In this document: positions 46,152-57,871 of the stretch, piece by piece
Layout: each line of letters begins with the position of its first letter
Position numbering within the stretch: the stretch's first letter is position 1
From: Vesta saturnalis
Lineage: Eukaryota > Arthropoda > Insecta > Coleoptera > Lampyridae
Direction: 5' to 3'
Assembly (NCBI GenBank): GCA_036346205.1
Contig: JARFJB010000390.1
Span: forward strand, 1,427,501-1,491,500
Length of the DNA stretch: 64,000 bases
Program-made: the position numbers and the translations under genes
Notes under the pieces: model-generated
What the model saw: the letters and a program-made list of their open reading frames with translations, nothing else
The model's database searches: none
What the model was told of the DNA's origin: nothing

Positions 46152-48328
46152 TTACACTACTCGCGCAACGTTCGGTTTAAGTCTCTGCACTTGTTTCGCG
46201 AATTTAGATAGTTCCGTCCACCATTCCCGTTCGCCCGCCATCGCCGTGATTTCCTCCCACGCTTGTGGCCACCGTAGGCCCGCGCCGACCAGTCTCGCGT
46301 CCGCCAACCTTCTAGCGCCTTCCTCGATCTCACAATCGAAAATTATGTGACCGGAGTCTTCGGTGGCGTGCCCGCAGTTGCACCTGCGCGGTCCTGTCCT
46401 TGAAGTAGCTTCCGGCGATCTTGATTAAATTCCGGGGTAGTAGGAGTCTCTGCATCTCCCATCCTATCGCCGGCACCCAGGCGCTATCGAAAGCACCTCG
46501 GATGTCGAGCGATATGACGGCGCAGTAGTCCCCCCTCGCCTTGGCCGCTTTAACTTCCCGGACTGCTTTCTTTATCGCATCTACGGTAGTCTTTCCCGAG
46601 CTGAAGCCGAATTGATTGGGGTTAAATCCTCCCGCGACTTTAACGTGATGTTCGATACGCGTAGCTATTATTCTGTCCAGGGCTTTTCCTATGACCGGAA
46701 GTAAACTTATCGGCCGGTACGTTTTCGGGTCCGTGGCGTCGCTCCTTCTCGCTTTCGGTATAAATCGCATGGTTTGTAATTTCCAGCATGCCGGAAATAT
46801 TCCCCTATCTAGACACGCGTCGAAGATCTTTGACCAGACATCCGGCGTCGCGTCCAGCGCTTTTAACGCCGCGTCCGGTGTGATCCCGTCGTGTCCCGGT
46901 GCTTTCTTGTCGCTCATGCGTTTTAACGCTTTGCGAATTTCCTCTGCGGTGATACTTCGGTCGTCCGGTCCCCACATTCCCGGGGTCTCGTGTGCCTTCC
47001 TTATGGCCCGGTGAACCGGCTCGTCGCTATTGCGGTCGTCCGTCGGAAAGAACGTTTCCAATAGCGTCTCCGCGGTTTCTAACGCACCCGTCGTCATCGA
47101 CCCGTCTTCCCGCCTGACCGTAGTTAGGCCGCGCCTTCCCGTCTGCTTACCCCTTAGTATCCTGTACGCCGTTCCCCAAGGGTCTTTTCCAGAGTTTTGT
47201 GCGCAGTACTCTTTCCACTTCCGCGTGCGTGTCTCCTCTATCGTTTGTTTGTACCTCGCTCTTACCTCGCGGTATTCCCGTATCCTTGCTTCTCGTCTTT
47301 CCGGAATCGTAGTGTGGCGTTTCGATTTCCGGGCAGCCGGTTGACTTCCTTCTCAGAGTTGTCAGTTCCGGCGTCCACCACGGCACGCTCTTTCTGTAGC
47401 TCTTTATGCGAGGCATCGAGGCCTCGCACGCTACCCTTACGGCTTCGTTTAGTTTAGCTGCGCACTCCTCCAGGGCATCGTCACTCTCGATTTGGTTTGC
47501 CGCCTCCGCTATGTCGCCTATTTCCGCTCGATATACGCGGTCGAACTCTTCCCACCTTGCCTTGCCGTTACAATACCTCACGGTTAGACCTTCGCCGTTC
47601 GCTTCCTCGTCGATTTCCAGCATCCACGTGATTAATTTGTGGTCGTACAGCGTTTCTATTTCTGTTACGTTCCATTCGCGCGACGCGTTGTACATCTCGA
47701 CCGTTCCGAACGTGGCGTCCACGTGACTCGTTCCTCTGGGGCCTTCGAACGTCGGTCCCTCGTTGTCGTTAAAAGATATCAAATTCCGAGTTTCGATTAT
47801 ATCGCAAATCGCGGCGCCCCTCGCGTTTTCTTCGTCGCCCCCCCACAACGGTGATTTCGCGTTATAGTCACCCGCAAAAACCGCAAGTTTCCCGTTTAGC
47901 GCGCGTGTAACCCGATCGAATTTAGCCACGAGCTCGTCGTTGTCGTAAGCACTTCCGGTCGGCGGTAAATAGACCGACACGGCGTAAAAAGTGAGGTTCC
48001 CGACGACGGATTTTATCTCGCACGTGGTGATCAGTTCGTCCGATAGCTGTCCGACTAGTGTCGGCGATAACCCCTGTCTGTGGTGTATGATGCAACTCTT
48101 GGTCCCCTCGTTTGTTCCGCCGGCTACCTCGTACTCCGCCGGAAACCCTATAATTTTTCCGCGGTACACGTATGGTTCCTGTACGAAGCAGATGTCGATG
48201 TCCTCGTTTTTTAAAGTTTTTACGAGATTACTCGTCGCCCCTTTACCCCTTCCCGCGTTTAATTGCGCTAGTCTCAACGGCCGCCTTCCGTGTGCTCCGG
48301 TCGTTACTTTTTTGGTTTTAATGTCCAT
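46152..48328 (-). pseudogene. R1-group ORF2: endonuclease and reverse transcriptase, internally deleted
   Basis: The ATG at 48328 overlaps the end of ORF1 by 11 bases. The apurinic-type endonuclease covers about 48280-47650, with LRLAQLNAGRGKG, CFVQEPYV, FAGDYNAKSPLWGG, SHVDATFG and YDHKLITW. A frameshift near 47340 comes before the linker. Reverse transcriptase runs about 47000-46430: KAPGHDGITPDAA, TYRPISLLPVIGKALDRI, QFGFSSGKTTVDAI and VISLDIRGAFDSAW are clear. At about 46390 the sequence jumps, out of frame, from the reverse transcriptase palm to CNCGHATEDSGHIIFDC, the C-terminal Cys-His motif. The YADD box, thumb and any RNase H-like region are missing. The stop is at 46154-46152. The element cannot mobilise itself. 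Confidence 0.9.
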
Positions 48329-49713
48329 AATCGGTCTTTAGCGAAATTCCTCGTTTTATTGACGCGTGACTTCCGCAATTGAAGTCTAGTACTTCGTGGC
48401 GTTCGTCGAATCTCTCGCGGCGCGCTTCGTCGTTCGCCCGTACACATTGAACGCACCTTACCCTTTGCGATCGACATTCCCTGGCCCTGTGCCCTACTTC
48501 CGCGCATCTTCCGCAATATTCTTTGTTTACGCAGTTTCTGGCCTGATGACCTATGCCCCAGCATTTGTAACAGTGTAGGACCGAAAGATGGTCCTCCACT
48601 GTCACGCTACTCCATCCTAAACACACTTCCTTTCCTACAATTTCCTTTCTAAGTTCGGGGTGGACCTCAAAAACTACATCCGCGTAAGGGTTGCGTCCTC
48701 TGCCGCCTAACCTAAACCTCTCTTTAATTTCTCCCTTAAACCTATCTTCGCCTCCTCTTTTCCGTACCAGATCCCCGTTAAAACTTACTATCTTCCCTAT
48801 AATTTGGTCTGCCGTTATTTCCCTGTCGACCTTTCTAAACAGTACGCGCGGATGGCCTTTCTTGATTTCTCTTCCCTGTAGAGTTCCCGTTTCCTGAACC
48901 GCGCGCGTTAACTTCTCCGCGTCCCCTTTCCCTGCACAATCTACGATTATACCCTGTCTCGTGTGTCGTATCTTTTTAACGGCTATATTTTCCGGATTTA
49001 CTTTTTCCCTCAATATTTTCCCTACTTCCTCCGGCGTGGTCTTCTCGTTAACCGCCATCACGCTGACACTAAATGCGTTTCTGCTAACGGGTGGCGCAAT
49101 ATCGGTTATGTTAGGGGGACCCGCGCGAACCAGTTCCGCGTAGCTGATACCCGGCGTTGTACCTGTTGCGACTAGCACCCTGCGACGCTTGTTTTTGTTC
49201 CCTTATTAATTTAATTTCCCCGTCCTTTTTCTTATTTTCCGCTCTTAGTTCGTTGATTATTCCCAATAATCTACCCATTTTTACCCCGACCATTGTTAAA
49301 TGCGCGCGTACTTGCCTTCTATGGCTCACCGGAAATGACTTAGAGCCGTCTTCCGGAATTAAAAACGACGCATACGTACATAATGTAGTGATTTCGTTTT
49401 CCAGGATCTTTTCTTGGCTGGGGCATGACGTGTCACCGGTATCCTGGTCTAGCTTGTCCGTAATGCGGCAATTTACCATTTCCTGCTCCCTTATTCCGTC
49501 GCGTAACATTCCTGCGTTCCGCTCCGTCTCTGTCTCGCTTTCCGGATCCGAATTGCGCTGTATTACCCTGGTCTGCCTTTTCCTGGTTCCCGTATTTTCC
49601 CTGTTTTCAATATCCCGCCCCTGACTGGATTTACTCGCCAGCCTCGTGTTCCGCCGTTCCACCCGCTTAAAGCCCTCGTCGTCCTCTAAAAGACCCGCGG
49701 CCTCGGTAGGCAT
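48318..49713 (-). pseudogene. R1-group ORF1 (gag-like), one frameshift
   Basis: It starts MPTEAAGLLEDDEGFKRVER at 49713. A charged N-terminal region is followed by a helical stretch. Near 49170 a single-base shift moves the frame, and the rest continues to 48318. The C-terminus has two CCHC zinc knuckles, CYKCWGIGHQARNC (near 48580-48535) and CGRCAEVGHRAREC (near 48515-48470). A damaged third Cys pair (CVQC near 48450) follows. Such proteins bind the element RNA and form the retrotransposition particle. The stop codon overlaps the ORF2 start in the arrangement ATGGACATTAA, a coupling seen in R1-type elements. Confidence 0.9.
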
Positions 49714-50149
49714 TTTTGCCGGGTAATTATATATTCGCCCCGAAAGATTATTTTAAATAAAATGCGCTGGGGGCAGCGGCGTGGGTACGCTATACGTATC
49801 CCACGCCGGTTTTGCTTAATTAAAACTGCTATGCGCGTGCCAAATATTTTTCCTCAATAAACACACACAGTATAATCTAGAAATTTACAGTCTAAATATA
49901 AAGTGATTGATTTATTTATTTAATTTAATCTGTTATTTCATGTGTATATGAATTTTATTCCTAAAATCTTACGATTACGAAAAGGATACAGTGAATATTC
50001 AACTTAAAAAATCCGTGTAACCTGTTCAATTTACTACGTTTTTTATGAATTTGTTGTTATTAAAAATTTTTATTGCAAACAAAATATAAAGAGAAATTTA
50101 AAACTCTAGTAACCGGTCAGCCCGCTACATAATTACTCAAAAGAATAAT

Positions 50150-52060
50150 ACAATGGCCTCGGATCAACATGGCTACAAGGGGAGGTCAAGGTCGAAACAG
50201 ACAGGCTTCGTTGCTGAAGACAATGCAAGGAATGAATGGCAAGTCGGTACGTGGAATGATACAGAATTTGAAATTGCGAATGTAGTGTACGAAAGACAAT
50301 TTGATATTCTGTATGTATCGGAGACAATCAGGGTTAGAATGAAAGTGGAGTTTAGAAAAATTTTTCTTTTGCATGCTATGCACCTGTGAATGGAGAGTGA
50401 GAGCTTCTGGAATGATATAGAGAACATGTTGAAAGTGTATACACCAAATGAAAGAGTGGTGATGTGAATTGATGGGTCGGTGTAAAGACAGAACATACTG
50501 AACGCGTTCTAGGAATGTTCGGAGACCAGTCAATGAGAATGGAGAGAAGCCTATTTGTATATAATACGTGGTTTAAACATAAAAATGTGCATATGTATAC
50601 ATGGCAAAGAGGTGAATCTAAAAGTATGATTGACTTGATGGTGTATGATGAACGACTTGGGAACTTGGTGAGAGACACAAAAGTAGTGCGCTGATCGGAG
50701 TGTGGGTCTGACCACTTTTTGGTTGTATCGACAGTGTGTAGGGCAAAAGTCGGTTTGTAGAAAGAAAGCAAGCGTAGTGGGAACGTCCAGAATTAGGGTA
50801 GACGAGCTAGTAGATAATGGTGCGTGACTGAAATACGCAGATGCTATGAGTGAAGAGTAGAATGTGAATGAAACAGTGTAGAACGAACAAATAAAAGACA
50901 TTGATGTTGAAAGTGCATGGATAAGCTTGAAAATCTGTGTTGTCAATTGCGACGAGCAGATATGTGGAAAAAGCAACTGTAGGTAGACAGAAAAATGTCC
51001 TTCGTGAAATGAAATGGTAAAAAAGTCAGTATGTAAGAAAAAAGATGCGTACATGGAAATAATTTCTACAAAAAATCAGACTCAGAAAATGCGATTGTAT
51101 GAGGTGTACAGATTAAGACATAAAGAAGAGAAGGAGGCAGTGAGAGTAAGTAAAGAGAGAAAATGTGGAATGATTTTGAGGGAAGCAAAAAAACTCTCCT
51201 GGAAATGGATAAAAAAAACAAAACGTGGCCCAAAACAGAACGCTGCAGGAGTGATGAATACCAGCAACAAAATGGTAAGGGTCGATTGTGAAGTGAGGAA
51301 GTGCTGGCAAGAATATTTCGGGAAGCTGCACAGTAGTGAGGAAAATAAGACTGAAGAGTTAAATATGGAGAATGTAGGAGGAATGGTGAATCAAATTGAG
51401 AAGGATATTCTGACAAATGAGGTAGAGAAAACGGTAGGTAGGTTGAAAAACGATAAAGGAGTAGGCGTAGATGAAATCACTGGTGAAATGATAAAGTAAG
51501 GAGGTGCAAATCTTATACCAAGATTGTGTGAATATTACAATGTATGCCTTGAGTGTGGTAAATTTCCGAGTGATTGGAAGAGCGCGATCATTGTACCATT
51601 GTAAATGGTAATGGGAACGAGAGTGATTGCAAGAAGTATGCTCAGTGTATCTGGTGAAGTATTTGGAAAAATACTGATTGATTAAGTACGGGAAACTACA
51701 AAAACTAAGATTTGGGACTTGCAGAGTGGCTTCATGCCAGGGAGTGTGTGTGTTGATCAGATGGTTGCCCTCCCGCAGGTGATGGAATAGTATAAAAAGG
51801 AATCTGTATTGTGCATTTGTAGATCTGGAGGAATCATATCACAGACTGAATAGGGAGACGCTGTGGGAAGTATAAATGAATATGGCATAACTAAAGGTGT
51901 AATAAACGGAATAAGAGCAGTATGCAACGGTAGCCCGGCATGTGTTAGGGTGAGGTTTAATATTGAGCAAGGACCGCGACAAGTCAGTATGTTGCCACCG
52001 TGGTTGTTCAATGTATACACTGACAAATGTGTTAGGAAAGCATGTATGGAAACAAATGGT
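50150..52060 (+). pseudogene. RTE-like endonuclease and reverse transcriptase, 5' part
   Basis: The endonuclease starts near 50242 with QVGTWNDTEFEIANVVYERQ and DILYVSET, the pattern of RTE-type endonucleases often annotated in insects as craniofacial development protein 2-like. After several stops, the palm-to-finger part of reverse transcriptase reads through 51014-52060. KCWQEYFGKLHSSEE is near 51300, NDKGVGVDEITGEMIK near 51450, GKFPSDWKSAIIVPL near 51560, and GSPACVRVRFNIEQGPRQ near 51930 to 51985, with PPWLFNVYTD after it. Stops at about 51500 and 51600 and missing residues show decay. Confidence 0.8.
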
Positions 52061-52940
52061 GTAATGGTTGGTGACTTGAATATACGAGTTCTGGTGTATG
52101 CAGTTGACACAGTGTTCTTAAGTGACAGTGTGGATAAGTTACAAACTGCTATGAGGAAGTTTGATACAGTCTGAGAGAGCATAGACCTCAAGGTAAACGT
52201 GAACAAAACTAAAATTGTGGTGTTCAATCGGGAAGTTGAAGAGGACAGTAGAGTATTTACTCTGCAAAATGAAATTGTGGAACAAGTGGACGAGTTCGTA
52301 TATCTGGATAGAATATTTACTGCAGATGGTACAATGGATGGCGAGATTGGACGAAGGGTCAATTCTGGAGGGCAAGTGATTGGAAGTTTGTGGACGATAA
52401 TGAGAAACGAAAGCATGAAACCAGTTGCGAAACGAGCAATCTATAGTAGCGTGTTTGTTCCGTCAGTACTGTATGGAAGTGATGCATGGATTTGTCAAAA
52501 AAACCACGAAAGAAAAATAAGTGCCGTGGGTATGAGATTCCTGAGAAGCGCATGTGGTAAAATGAGAAGGGATAAGATAAAGAATGAGTGTATAATGAAG
52601 GAGTGTGGTGATGAAAATACGATGATGGATAGATATAAAAGTAGTATACTACTTTGGTTTGGTAACATTGAGAGAATGAACCATGCAAGATTAACGAAAA
52701 AAATATGTGTCGGTGAGATTAGAAGTAAGGTCAGGCCGGGTAGGCCGCGTAAGACTTGGTTGAATGCGGTAGAATGTATGAAAGAAGAAAGAAAGACTAG
52801 GAATTTAAAACATAAAAGGACATGTCAGACACAATGCATGAATTTTGCAGAAGCCGGGGAGATATGCAGAGATAGGAAGGCATTGAGAAAGATTGTGAAT
52901 GACACATAAATAAGAGGTAGGGATCGTTTTGCTTTATAGT
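52061..52940 (+). repeat. RTE C-terminal unit 1 of 3
   Basis: Each unit begins GTAATGGTTGGTGACTTGAA, which encodes the residues just before the catalytic box, then the box itself, the thumb, and the C-terminal Cys/His and Arg-rich tail. It ends with a stop and the linker ATAAATAAGAGGTAGGGAT. In this unit the box reads YAVDTVFL, so the first catalytic Asp is lost. The frame is otherwise open from 52199 to 52909 (VNKTKIVVFNREVEEDSR to RKALRKIVNDT). Confidence 0.85.
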
Positions 52941-53813
52941 GTAATGGTTGGTGACTTGAATATACGAGTTCTGGTGTATGCAGATGACACAGTTTTCTTA
53001 AGTGACAGTGTAGATAAGTTACGAACTCCTATGAGGAAGTTTGATACCGTCTGTGAGAGCATGGACCTCAAGGTAAACGTGCTAAAATTGTGGTGTTCAA
53101 TCGGAAAGTTGAAGAGGACAGTAGAATATTTACTCTGCAAAATGAAGTTGTGGAACAAGTGGTCGAGTTCGTATATCTGGGTAGAATATTTACTGCAGAT
53201 GGTACAATAGATGGTGAGATTAGGCGAAGGGTCAATTCTGGAGGGCAAGGGATTGGAAGTTTGTGGACGATAATGAGAAACGAAAGCATGAGCCCAGCTG
53301 CGAAACCAGCAATCTATAGTAGCGTGTTTGTTCCGTCAATACTGTATGGAAGTGATGCATGGATTTGTCAAAAAAAGCACGAAAGAAAAATAAATGACTT
53401 GGGTATGAGATTCCTGAGACGCGCATGTTGCGAAATGAGAAGGGATAAGATTAACAATGAGTGTATTATGAAGGAGTGTGGCGAGGAAAAGACAGTGATG
53501 GATAGATATAAAAGTAGTATACTACTTTGGTTTGGTAACATTGAGAGAATGAACAATGCAAGATTAACGAAGCAAATATAGGTGGGTGAGGTTAGAGGTA
53601 AGGTCGGCCAGGGTAGGCCGCGTAAGACTTGGTTGAATGTGGTAGAATGTATGATAGAAGAAAGAAAGACTAGGAATTTTAGATATAATAGGACATGTCA
53701 GACACAATGTATGAATTTTGCGGAAGCCGGGGAGGTATGCAGAGATAGGAAGGCATGGAGAAGGATTGTGAATGAAACATAAATAAGAGGTAGGGATTGT
53801 TTTTCCTTGTGGT
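52941..53813 (+). repeat. RTE C-terminal unit 2 of 3
   Basis: Direct repeat of unit 1, about 95 percent identical by eye. The box is intact (YADDTVFLSDS). A five-base deletion near 53085 and a stop at about 53580 break the frame. Confidence 0.85.
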
Positions 53814-54650
53814 GTAATGTTTGGTGACTTGAATAAACGAGTTCTGGTGTATGCAGATGACACAGTCTTCTTAAGTGACAGTGTGGATAAGTTACAAACT
53901 GCTATGAGGAAGTTTGATACCGTCTGTGAGAGCATGGACCTCAAGGTAAACGTGAAAAAAAATAAAATTGTGGTGTTCAATCGGGAAGTTGAAGAGAACT
54001 GTAGAATATTTACTCTGCAAAATGAGATTGTGGAACAAGTGGACGAGTTCGTATATCTGGGAAGAATTTTTACTGCAGATGGTACAATGGATGGCGAGAT
54101 TGGACGAAAAGTCAATTCTGGAGGGCACGTGATTGTAAGTTTGTGGACAATAATGGGACACGAAAGCATGAGCCCAGCTGCGAAACGAGCAATCTATAGT
54201 AGCGTGTTTGTTCTGTCAGTACTGTAAGTAAGTGATGCATGGATTTGTCAAAAAAAAGCACGAAAGAAAAATAAATGCTGTGGGTATGAGATTACTGAGA
54301 AGCGCATGTGGCAAAATGAGAAATGATAAGATTAAGAATGAGTGTATAATGAAGGAGTGTGGCGAGGAAAAGACGATGATGGATAGATATAAAAGTACGT
54401 TGGATTGGTAACATTTAGAGAATGAACAATGCAAGATTAACGAAGCAAATATACGTGGTTGCGATTAGAGGTAAGGACGGCCAGGGTAGGCCGCATAAGA
54501 CTTGGTTGAATGTGGTAGAATGTATGATAGAAGAAAGGAAGACTAGGAATTTTAAACATAAAAGGACAAGTATGAATCTTGCGGAAGCCGGGGTGGTATG
54601 CAGAGATAGGAAAACATGGAGAAAGATTATGAATGAAAAATAAATATGTA
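53814..54650 (+). repeat. RTE C-terminal unit 3 of 3
   Basis: Third tandem copy. The box is intact (YADDTVFLSDS), a stop at about 54225 replaces LYGSDAW, and a small deletion lies near 54400. The unit ends at the element's 3' end with no linker. No TTAA, TA or other duplication separates the units, so they arose by local tandem duplication within the element. Confidence 0.85.
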
Positions 54651-54654
54651 AAAC

Positions 54655-56400
54655 TATAGCTTTTTTAAATTAACTACCTAATACGTACATAATTACTTTA
54701 ACATTGAAACACTCGCCCCATTCTTTACATTATACAATATTATACTGTTATACTTGTTATTACAGTAAACACAATATCATTTTGTTGGTTACTGTATTTA
54801 AAGTTTCTAATGTAAGGGAGAGATTAGCAATGTAAATAATTCATTACGTGTATTTAAATTTATAGCCTAGCTTTAAATAATATATGTCCAGGCATTTGGA
54901 AATCTCGCGGCAAAAAATATGACTCTAAATTGGTTTGGCATCAGTTTTACATTCTTTATACCATCAAGATTACTGCTTCGGAAAATTTACATAGACTGAT
55001 GAAATTACTTTTTTGACATACACAAACTTTCGCTAAAGCGTGATTATGTTACATTATATACAAAAATTAGTTTACATTTCTTTTTGTTTATACGTGAAAA
55101 ATTGAAAAGAAATTAAAGTCTTAGGGAATATTACGATATTCCATGTTTTTCATTTTTATTCTATATTACATTTTGTATACTTTATTTAAGAGGGAGAAAA
55201 TCCTGATAAGTATAAATTTATGAATTAATAATAAGGGTTGTTGAAACTTCTTTGTTAAAGTTACTTGAAGACATAAATTAAACTTTCAAAAAAATTTCTC
55301 CACGCGTAACGGTAGCGTGAATATAAACATGATAATATAGGGGATTAATGCATTAAAGCTCGTCTAGTCGTGACATGTTCGTACACAGTAATAAATAATC
55401 TGATCCGTCAATTTCAGGTAACGTACATGATTCTGAACGTATATAAATCAGTCATTAAAATCAAAAACGTACATTAATCGTTGGCTGAAAAATTATATAC
55501 ACAATTTGTGCCTTAATAATTTTTTTGTCGATATTAAAAGTTTTAAAGAAGGATTTTACTTAGAAGGGTTGGATGTGATCTTCAGTAAGGCAGCTAGTAA
55601 AGCTAAGTATAAGCTTTTGCAGGCTTGCATACTAAGTAAGCCAAGTTTGTAACCCCAGATAAAGCTGAGCAGTATACACACAGAGACGGCTTCTTCTTAT
55701 TAAAGTTCTAAAGTAATCAAAAGTATTATTAATTTTAATATGTCTTTTACTTGCTGAAAATTACGATGAAATTTAAGTTTGGGCTTTAGCTCTAATTATA
55801 TGCAACTAATTTTTATTTGAACCGTTTAAATTTAAGGCAACGATTATTTTGATTTGTATATTTTCTGGATATAAATGATAAAGCAATTTCCTTCAATATT
55901 TTTATAAATCTCAAAATTTCGGAATACAAGACATAATATGAGTTGGAAACTCTTTTCGCATTTGAACTTCCAAAAACTGAAACAATCTGCAATCAAAAGC
56001 TTTAACTTTATCAACTTTTGTTGCAGTATGTGGGCACCAGATGCATTTGAGGTTTTCCTTACTGTTTTATTAAATTACCGAAGAGTTAAGGTAGCAAAGT
56101 TGTTTTAATACTACCGTCTGTGATCCTACATTTATTTTTATACGTATTTACGGTAACTCTAATAAATTACACTCAGTACGATATGTGTATTAAATAGATA
56201 ATGATGAATCTACCATCATGCTTTCGCTTGCAATCCACTAATACTGTTTTACGTATCTCAATTAATTATTCATCAATATTTCAATTAGTGCTAACAATCT
56301 GGAAAATTAATGTTTTATATGTCGTACATTATCATATAATTGATAAATTACATTTTAACACTACATTTGCCTTACTACGTGTTAACCAATAATGCTGAAA
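54655..56400. other. AT-rich DNA without recognised gene
   Basis: No coding, RNA or repeat signal recognised. Short open stretches only. Confidence 0.55.
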
Positions 56401-57330
56401 AGTTTATTGAAGCAAAAATGAATGAACGTACATTGCACTACATAATGCAGCCACTTGTTTAAAAGGTACTTCATTAACAGCTAACTATTGTGTTATTTCA
56501 ATTGACTGAATTTAAATGGAATGAAAGATTAACAGAGTATGTATCCAGTTTTATACAAGTTCTGAACACTATCATTAACAAACGATTGAACAAAAATGCA
56601 CCTGTAGATAATAAAAGATCTGTTATAAACATATTTAATCAAATTTTTACAGATAATAGTATTGAAGCAGTTGCTAAAGTTATTTTTCCGTAACACCAAA
56701 AGTAATGCCATTTGAGGTTATAATTTCTATTGTTGAGAGTTCTATTAAATCTTTGTCATTGGCCACGAAGAGGTTTTTTATTAATTGCATTTCCATCATA
56801 TAAAGGTAACAACAGATATAAGCATTACAAGGTTAGTGTAATTAAAGCTTTAGTGTATCAGATTTAACGAAGTTTCGGTGCTGAATTTTTGGAAGATGAA
56901 TTTTATTATTTACAAGCTAGTGATTATTTCTTTAAAAACTGTCAGGTGTAGGCATAAAGAACAAGTACTACTTAATGTTGGTGAAGCTTTCCTTCTTTTA
57001 TAACTAACGGTTCGGATAACATTGAAAAAGCATTAATTAGCTATGGAATTACAACTATTTTCGTAGCTTTAATACAAGAACATATAAGATGCTGTAGATT
57101 GAATGAACTAGACAAACTCACAGCACCGAATCATGCTTTAATTAATTTAAATCTAAACATTAAATTTGATAATATGAAAATACAGGCTCATCATTATATT
57201 CGTTAACAACGTGAAGCTATTGGGATACCGCGTGCCCCAAATTTGGCCTACATATACTGCGATCTCAGAAACCTTCTAGCTACAGGTTAAACTAGGAAAG
57301 TAGTTGAGCACTTCATTATAAGTTTAAATT
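56400..57330 (+). pseudogene. Decayed coding remnant of unknown origin
   Basis: Open plus-strand pieces of 60-70 codons follow each other with single stops or shifts between them. Examples are FKWNERLTEYVSSFIQVLN and NKRLNKNAPVDNKRS (56510-56695), and NIEKALISYGITTIFVALIQ near 57020 with the stretch around CRLNELDKLTAPNHALINLN near 57090-57145. The composition looks like real helical protein. I do not recognise the family, and a host, viral or transposon origin is open. It ends just before piggyBac E. Confidence 0.3.
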
Positions 57331-57652
57331 CGCCTTAAGGTTTCATTTATGTTTTGTGGTTTTTGGAATAATGGGAAAAAAGCAAAATGGCGCATTTTAA
57401 ATTTTTGTCAGCAGTTCGTAAATGAGTGATATGGTTTTTTCATTAATACTGTACGGACGGCGGGGGCTTCTCAGGCCTGGTTGGCGAACTTAAACCTCTC
57501 TAATTAATTTTGGGGAAATAATAGAGATGTGAAATTTTTTGACACTTCTATGATCGCTTCAAGTTCCTCGAATTTTTTTTCTCAAAACAATTCGGTTCTA
57601 TCTAAAATAAAGTTGATTATCGTTTCAGACGGGTGGGCCTCCCAGGCCCTTC

Positions 57653-57660
57653 TATATAAA
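57653..57660 (+). promoter_or_regulatory. TATA box of piggyBac E
   Basis: TATATAAA directly follows the left internal palindrome. A start region would lie near 57680-57690. Two short upstream frames (ATG at about 57694 and 57784) would precede the transposase ATG at 57872 in the leader. Confidence 0.5.
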
Positions 57661-57871
57661 AACCACATTACAGGTCTCTGTGAGTTGCACTATGTTTTGT
57701 ATCGGTCGATAAGATACACAATACCTCTCCTACTGTCACAGTTTGGCCTTGTAGCGCTTCGGTTTAGAAGAGGAGGAGGAGGGATGAGTGATCCGGTGCG
57801 CGGTGATTATTAATCATCAGTATCTCTGTAGAGTTGTTCGAGTAAAGCGTGTCGTTATTGTTAGTTTCATA

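Larger units (their letters stand above)
43968..50105 (-). mobile_element. R1-group non-LTR retrotransposon with both ends and a target-site duplication
   Basis: A 14-bp duplication, CTAGTAACCGGTCA, lies at 43954-43967 and 50106-50119. Between them is a minus-strand element of 6138 bases: 5' UTR (50105-49714), ORF1 (49713-48318), ORF2 (48328-46152), a 2.2-kb structured 3' UTR, and a tail of five-base repeats (minus strand TTGAA, at about 43968-43985). The length and the tail suggest full-length insertion by target-primed reverse transcription. It landed in an RTE-like element, so it is not confined to 28S rDNA as R1 itself is. Confidence 0.9.
43850..54650 (+). mobile_element. RTE-like non-LTR retrotransposon, split by an R1-group element
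   Basis: The probable 5' leader (about 43860-43967) joins 50106 onward if the R1-group insertion and one copy of its 14-bp target duplication are removed. The endonuclease (about 50150-50760) and reverse transcriptase (51014-54650) follow on the plus strand. The 5' limit is not certain. The element ends shortly after the last stop codon near 54643, as RTE-type elements do. Confidence 0.7.

Noticed and set aside
46691..49624. Plus-strand frames opposite R1-group ORF1 and ORF2
   Set aside because: Shadows of the minus-strand genes, with no domain of their own.
50173..54434. Minus-strand frames opposite the RTE-like element, up to 219 codons
   Set aside because: Low-complexity Ser/Leu/Thr/Phe-rich shadows of the plus-strand reverse transcriptase.
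57788..57871. N-terminal extension of the piggyBac E protein
   Set aside because: The frame is open but begins with GTG and has no ATG before 57872; family members start with a short basic then acidic segment as at 57872.
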